This document shows positions 22,667-26,673 of a stretch of DNA of 26,673 nt, one piece after another. Every line of letters begins with the position of its first letter. Position 1 is the first letter of the stretch. Source of the stretch: an uncultured Marmoricola sp. (GTDB lineage Bacteria > Actinomycetota > Actinomycetes > Propionibacteriales > Nocardioidaceae); assembly GCF_943913695.1 (NCBI RefSeq), contig NZ_CALTZE010000044.1, forward strand, positions 1 to 26,673, written 5' to 3'. The translations under genes were made by a program, and so were the position numbers. The notes beneath the pieces were generated by a model that was not told where the DNA came from, did no database searches, and saw nothing but the letters and a program-made list of their open reading frames with translations.

Positions 22667-23760
22667 TGCGGGTGCTGGTGGTCAACGCCGGCTCCAGCAG
22701 CCTGAAGCTCGGGGTGGTCGAGGACGGCCGTCGCGTGGAGGGCGCCACGGTGGAGCGCTGGGACGGCGAGGACCACCTGGAGCCGCTGCGCGACTTCGTG
22801 GAGCACGCCGGTCGGGTCGACGCCGTGGGTCACCGGATCGTGCACGGCGGTCCGCGGGTCCTCGGCCCGACCCTGGTCGACGACGACGTGGTCGACTACC
22901 TCGACTCGATCGCCGACCTGGCCCCGCTGCACAACCCGCGCGGGGTCGCCGGCATCGGCGCGGCGCGCGCCGTGTGGGGTCGCACGCCCGAGGTGGTCTG
23001 CGTCGACACCTCCTTCCACGCCGACCTGCCGCTCGCGGCCCGCACCTTCGCGCTGCCGCGTGAGTGGAACGCCCAGTGGGGGCTGCGGCGCTACGGGTTC
23101 CACGGCCTGAGCCACGCCTACGCCGTACGCCGCGGCGCCGAGCTGGCCGGCCTGGTCGCCCCCGGCGTGCGCGTCGTCTCGTGCCACCTCGGCAGCGGTG
23201 CCTCGCTCGCCGCGGTGGTCGACGGACGCTGCGTCGACACCACGATGGGCTTCACCCCCGATGACGGCCTGGTGATGCGCACCCGCCCCGGCTCGGTCGA
23301 CCCCGGGCTGCTGCTGTGGCTGCTCGAGCACGACAAGGTCTCGCTCCGCGAGCTCTCCGAGACCCTGTCCCGCCGCTCCGGGCTGGCCGGGCTGTCCGGC
23401 ACCGACGGCGACCTGCGCGACGTACTGTCCCTGCGCTCGCAGGGCGACCCCGACGCCGCCCTGGCCTACGACGTCATGGTCCACCGGCTCCGCCGCGAGA
23501 TCGGCGCCATGGCGGCGGCCACCGGGGGGCTCGACCTGCTCGTCTTCACCGGCGGGGTGGGGGAGCACGAGCCGGGGGTGCGCGCCGACGCCGCGGCCGG
23601 CCTGGCCCACCTCGGGGTGGTGCTCGACGACGCGGCCAACCTCGCCGCTCGCGGCGACGCCGACGTCGGTGCTGCCGGGGCCGGCGTACGCACCGTCGTG
23701 GTGACGGCCTCCGAGGAGACCGAGGTGGCACGCGAGACCGAGGAGCTGCTGGCAACTTAG
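22666..23760 (+). CDS. ackA: Acetate kinase
   Basis: The 364-residue enzyme interconverts acetyl phosphate plus ADP with acetate plus ATP and acts on the product of the preceding phosphoketolase. Visible are N7 in VNAGSSSLK, R57 in HRIVHGG, H89 in PLHNP, D114 in CVDTSFH, H146 in YGFHGLSH, the phosphate motif CHLGSGAS, the arginine in MRTRPGSVDPG, and FTGGVGEHEP with the metal-binding Glu. It is about 35 residues shorter than E. coli AckA. The shortening is in loops (for example the early GRRVEGATVERWDGEDH segment), and all active-site residues are kept, so it should work. No phosphotransacetylase is adjacent. The last codon overlaps the iron box of the next gene. Confidence 0.95.
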   Translation: MRVLVVNAGSSSLKLGVVEDGRRVEGATVERWDGEDHLEPLRDFVEHAGRVDAVGHRIVHGGPRVLGPTLVDDDVVDYLDSIADLAPLHNPRGVAGIGAARAVWGRTPEVVCVDTSFHADLPLAARTFALPREWNAQWGLRRYGFHGLSHAYAVRRGAELAGLVAPGVRVVSCHLGSGASLAAVVDGRCVDTTMGFTPDDGLVMRTRPGSVDPGLLLWLLEHDKVSLRELSETLSRRSGLAGLSGTDGDLRDVLSLRSQGDPDAALAYDVMVHRLRREIGAMAAATGGLDLLVFTGGVGEHEPGVRADAAAGLAHLGVVLDDAANLAARGDADVGAAGAGVRTVVVTASEETEVARETEELLAT

Positions 23761-23775
23761 GGCAGGCTAACCTTC
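23757..23775. promoter_or_regulatory. Iron box (DtxR/IdeR/DmdR type) with embedded -10
   Basis: TTAGGGCAGGCTAACCTTC matches the 19-base consensus TTAGGTTAGGCTAACCTAA at 15 positions by eye, with an intact right half. It overlaps the acetate kinase stop codon. TAACCT inside it (23768-23773) is 7 bases from GTG 23781, so it would serve as -10 of a leaderless mRNA, and a bound iron repressor would block it. Confidence 0.7.
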
Positions 23776-23780
23776 TGCCC

Positions 23781-24611
23781 GTGGCGAAGCAGAGCATCAC
23801 CTCGACCGGTCGCAAGGCCCAGACCAGCGAGCTGGTGCACGCCGAGGTCACTGCGCGGCAGCGGCTCTCCCCGCACCTCGTGCGGGTGACGCTCGGCGGC
23901 GGCAACCTGCGCGACCTGGTGCCGCAGGGCTACGACCAGTGGTTCCGGCTCTTCCTGCCGGTCTCCGACACCTCGCTCTCGCGGGTCCCCCAGAAGCTCG
24001 ACACGCTCTCCTACCTGCGCTTCCTCACCGTCTCGCGCACCGAGCGGCCGGTGATCCGCAACTACACCGTGCGGGCGGTCGACTCCGCGGCCGGCACCCT
24101 CGACCTCGACGTCGTGGTGCACCCGGGGGAGGCCGGTCCGGGGTCGACGTGGGCGCTGACCTGCCGGCCGGGCGACCCGGTGGCCCTGCTCGACGAGGGC
24201 GTGGGCTTCGGCTTCACCGACGTACGCCGCGTCGCGCTCGTCGGCGACGAGTCCGCGCTGCCGGCGGTGGCAGCGATCCTGGAGTCGCTACCCGACGGTG
24301 TCACCGGGCACGCCGTCGTCGAGGTGCCCCACGACGACGACCGGGTCGCCCCCGCGCGGACGGGCGACGTGGAGCTGACCTGGGTGGTGAGGGGCGAGGG
24401 TGCGCGGGCCGGCGTCCCCGGTGCCCGCGCCCTGGAGGTGCTGCGCGAGCTGCCGGTCGAGGACCCCGACTCCCCGGGTCTGGTCGCCTGGGCGGCGGGG
24501 GAGCAGGCGCTGGCGAGCGGTGCGCGTCGCCACTGGGTCTCCGCCGGCGTACCGAAGCAGTCGATCGCCTTCTGCGGCTACTGGCGCGCGGGCCGCGCCG
24601 CCCCCTCCTGA
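23781..24611 (+). CDS. Siderophore-interacting protein (ferric-siderophore reductase-like)
   Basis: This 276-residue flavoprotein is of the SIP/ViuB family. These proteins release iron from ferric siderophores in the cytosol using NAD(P)H or ferredoxin. The FAD-binding motif RNYTVR lies at 93-98, followed by the phosphate-binding GSTWALTCRPGDPVALLDEG region. The nucleotide domain shows LVGDESALPAVAAILE and the C-terminal VAWAAGEQAL ... YWRAGRA. GTG 23781 has no ribosome-binding site; it sits 7 bases after a -10 box inside an iron box, which both explains the start and predicts iron repression. It is functionally separate from the acetate kinase operon it touches. Confidence 0.92.
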   Translation: MAKQSITSTGRKAQTSELVHAEVTARQRLSPHLVRVTLGGGNLRDLVPQGYDQWFRLFLPVSDTSLSRVPQKLDTLSYLRFLTVSRTERPVIRNYTVRAVDSAAGTLDLDVVVHPGEAGPGSTWALTCRPGDPVALLDEGVGFGFTDVRRVALVGDESALPAVAAILESLPDGVTGHAVVEVPHDDDRVAPARTGDVELTWVVRGEGARAGVPGARALEVLRELPVEDPDSPGLVAWAAGEQALASGARRHWVSAGVPKQSIAFCGYWRAGRAAPS

Positions 24612-24673
24612 CACGTCCCCGCATGCGGCAGCGACGCGGCGTACGCGCGAGCCGGTCGCGCTGGGCGCCGCCG

Positions 24674-24679
24674 TAGGGT
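24674..24679 (+). promoter_or_regulatory. -10 box of a leaderless promoter (MshC-like gene)
   Basis: TAGGGT is followed after seven bases by ATG 24687. This supports ATG 24687 over the GTG at 24678, which overlaps the box. Confidence 0.45.
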
Positions 24680-24686
24680 GAGCGCC

Positions 24687-25781
24687 ATGACGAGGTCGCT
24701 GACCCTGGCCGGCGAGCCGCTGCCGGTCGTCTCGCACGTGCGCGTCTACACCTGCGGCATCACGCCGTACGACGTCACGCACCTCGGCCACGCCGCGGTC
24801 TTCGTGTGGACCGACCTGCTGCGCTCGGTCGCGCGGCTGCTCGGCGTCCGGCCCGTGATGACCCGCAACGTGACCGACGTCGACGACGTCCTCACCGCGG
24901 CGGCCTCCAGCCGGGGGCGCTACTCCGACGAGTTCGCGCTGACCCAGGAGTTCGCCTTCGACCAGGACATGGCTGCCCTCGGCGTCCGGCTGCCCGACTC
25001 CGTGCCGCGCGCCCGCACCCACGTGGAGGCCGTGGTGCAGCTCGCCGAGGCGCTGCTCGCGCAGGGAGCGGCGTACGAGCGCAGCGGCCACGTGCTCTTC
25101 CGCGGTGCGGACGTGGCCGGCACCGAGCGTGGCGACGCGCTCGGGCTCTCGACCGAGTTCGGCGACCAGGACCTCGACGTCGAGCGCGAGAGCCCCTTCG
25201 ACGTGGCGGTGTGGCGGCCCTCGACCGGCGCCCAGCCTGCCTGGCCCAGTCCGTGGGGACCCGGTCGCCCGGGGTGGCACGCGGAGTGTGCGGCGATGGC
25301 GCTCACGGCCTACGGCGCCAGCCTCGACGTGCTCGTCGGCGGCGCCGACCTGGCCTTCCCCCACCACGCCTACCAGTCCGCCATGGCCGAGGCCGCCACG
25401 GGTGTACGGCCCTTCGCGCGCCGCCACCTGCACGTCGGCACGGTCGGCCTCGACGGTCGCAAGATGGCCAAGTCGACCGGCAACCTGGTGCTCGTGCGCG
25501 ACCTGCTGAAGCGGCACTCACCGGCGGCGGTGCGGCTGCTGCTGCTCGACCGCGCGTGGGCCGAGCCGTGGGACTTCGCCGAGACCGAGCTGATGGCCGC
25601 CGAGGAGCTCCTGGGCGAGCTGTACGCCGCGGCCGGCCGCCCTGGCGACGGCGTCGCCGAGGTCACCGACGCGCTGCTGCGCGACCTCGACGTGCCCGCC
25701 GCCCTCGCCGCCGCCCTGGCCAGCGGCGGCTCCGGCGCGCGACTCCTGGTGCGCGTGCTGGGCCTCGGCGACCCGACCTGA
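24687..25781 (+). CDS. Short MshC-like / cysteinyl-tRNA synthetase-like ligase
   Basis: This 364-residue class I synthetase-fold enzyme activates cysteine as an adenylate. It is closer to MshC (cysteine ligase of mycothiol synthesis) than to CysRS. YTCGITPYDVTHLGHA (21-36) has the MshC form CGITPYD, followed by NVTDVDDVL, WPSPWGPGRPGWHAECAAMAL and KMAKSTGN (259-266, the KMSKS loop). Zinc ligands would be C23, C201 and H226. It is about 45 residues shorter than mycobacterial MshC: it lacks the N-terminal extension and an internal stretch around residue 160, and has no tRNA-anticodon domain. HHAYQ replaces MshC's HHE. It may be the mycothiol enzyme itself or a paralogue joining cysteine to another amine. 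Confidence 0.82.
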   Translation: MTRSLTLAGEPLPVVSHVRVYTCGITPYDVTHLGHAAVFVWTDLLRSVARLLGVRPVMTRNVTDVDDVLTAAASSRGRYSDEFALTQEFAFDQDMAALGVRLPDSVPRARTHVEAVVQLAEALLAQGAAYERSGHVLFRGADVAGTERGDALGLSTEFGDQDLDVERESPFDVAVWRPSTGAQPAWPSPWGPGRPGWHAECAAMALTAYGASLDVLVGGADLAFPHHAYQSAMAEAATGVRPFARRHLHVGTVGLDGRKMAKSTGNLVLVRDLLKRHSPAAVRLLLLDRAWAEPWDFAETELMAAEELLGELYAAAGRPGDGVAEVTDALLRDLDVPAALAAALASGGSGARLLVRVLGLGDPT

Positions 25782-25811
25782 CCCCCGCTGGTCCTGCCCT
25801 CTTTGCGGCTC

Positions 25812-26673
25812 GGTCTCGAGACGGTTGCTGCGCAACCTCCTCGACCAACGGTGGTGGCGCATGGTCGGGTTGTTGGTCGAGGAAGGCGTCCCCGCTCCCT
25901 GAGGAGCCGAGGAACGAGGCGTCACGAAGGGGCCGCGCCCTTCGTGGCTCGCTGGCGCTCGGCTCCTCAGGGAGCGGAGGAGCGCTCGCACCTCAGGGAG
26001 TCGAGGAAGGCGTCCCCCGCTCCCTGAGGAGCCGAGGAACGAGGCGTCACGAAGGGGCCGCCCTCTCAGTGCCTCGGCCTCGAGACGGTTGCTGCGCAAC
26101 CTCCTCGACCAACGGTGGTGGCGCATGTCGGGTTGTTGGTCGAGGAAGTCGTCCCCCGCTCCCTGAGGAGCCGAGGAACGAGGCGTCACGAAGGGCCGGC
26201 CGCCCAGTGGCTCGGTCTCCAGACGGTTGCTGCGCAACCTCCTCGAGCAGCGGTGGTGGCGGATGGTCGGGCTGTTGGTCGAGGCAGGCGTCCCCCGCTC
26301 CCTGAGGAGCCGAGGAACGAGGCGTCACGAAGGGCCGCCCTCTCAGTGGCTCGGTCTCGAGACGGTTGCTGCGCAACCTCCTCGACCAGCGGTGGTGGCG
26401 GATGGTCGGGCTGTTGGTCGAGGCAGGCGTCCCCCGCTCCCTGAGGAGCCGAGGAACGAGGCGTCACGAAGGGCCGCCCTCTCAGTGGCTCGGTCTCGAG
26501 ACGGTTGCTGCGCAACCTCCTCGACCTACGGTGGTGGCGTGCGGTCGGGTTGTTGGTCGAGGAAGGCGCGCAGCGCCTGTCTCGAGACCTGCCGAGATGA
26601 AAGGCCGCCTCCCGGGTCACGAGGTCTCGAGACGGTTGCTGCGCAACCTCCTCGACCAACGGTGGTGGCGCAT
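25812..26673. repeat. Tandem array of palindromic REP-like repeats, 139-bp period
   Basis: Two motifs alternate. Motif A starts GGTCTCGAGACGG, contains the stem GGTTGC-tgc-GCAACC and ends TCCTCGACCAACG; copies begin near 25812, 26076, 26214, 26353, 26492 and 26623. Motif B, GCTCCCTGAGGAGCCGAGG followed by AACGAGGCGTCACGAAGGG, begins at 25894, 26019, 26158, 26297 and 26436, the last four exactly 139 apart. Most A copies are followed by an inverted TTGGTCGAGGA, closing a larger palindrome. Copies differ by a few bases. The array runs to the window end. There is no supported gene in it; frames open through it are by-products of the repeats. Confidence 0.9.
25894..25975. repeat. Long nested hairpin made from opposed motif-B copies
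   Basis: Arms GCTCCCTGAGGAGCCGAG (25894-25911) and its exact complement (25958-25975) enclose a second stem, CACGAAGGG-gccgcg-CCCTTCGTG (25923-25946). This is motif B facing an inverted copy of itself, and could work as a bidirectional terminator after the MshC-like gene. Confidence 0.75.

Noticed and set aside
21110..23610. Long minus-strand frames opposite phosphoketolase and acetate kinase
   Set aside because: The plus-strand genes carry complete family motifs; the antisense frames show no domains and have Val/Gly/His-rich shadow composition.
25812..26673. CRISPR array
   Set aside because: The period is 139 bases, the supposed spacers are themselves repeated, and the units contain palindromes; no cas gene is nearby.

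Overview
The window is high-GC DNA from an actinobacterium. Codon choice, frequent GTG starts, TANNNT -10 boxes directly ahead of start codons (leaderless mRNAs), a DtxR/IdeR-type iron box and an MshC-like ligase all fit. The palindromic GGTCTCGAGAC / CTCGACCAACG repeats resemble those I associate with Nocardioides and relatives. The genus is an inference, not a measurement.

Layout. 1-2291: a repeat copy, a ribonucleotide reductase small subunit with class Ic (R2c) residues, a small variant leucine-rich-repeat protein and a ZIP metal transporter. 2300-8600 reads as an accessory island. A plus-strand half carries an XRE regulator with its own leaderless promoter, a 56-residue peptide and a papain/C39-like cysteine peptidase. 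It meets tail to tail a minus-strand operon for a bacterial ubiquitin-like system: Ubl, E2-like protein, and a JAB-E1 fusion, with reading frames overlapping end to end. Behind that operon lies a second translationally coupled minus-strand pair, a Cys-rich zinc-ribbon-like protein and a three-helix membrane protein. 8815-16406 holds RidA, an SRPBCC protein, propionyl-CoA synthetase, a BCCT carrier fused by overlap to a betaine-type binding lipoprotein, Hsp20 and a sulfatase. 16593-25781 holds a DinB protein, SelO, a DASS carrier, a phosphoketolase-acetate kinase operon, a siderophore-interacting protein under an iron box, and a short MshC-like ligase. 25812-26673 is a tandem array of palindromic repeats with a 139-bp period, continuing past the window edge.

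How the parts work together. Phosphoketolase makes acetyl phosphate that acetate kinase turns into ATP and acetate; a DosR-like palindrome ahead of the operon suggests low-oxygen control. In the Ubl locus the JAB domain could trim the five residues after the last glycine of the Ubl, and the E1 domain could adenylate it. The E2-like partner has no cysteine at all and the E1 cysteines look like a zinc tetrad, so transfer may not use the usual thioester relay. The convergent regulator-peptide-peptidase module and the membrane protein pair are candidate partners of this system and the most novel part of the window.
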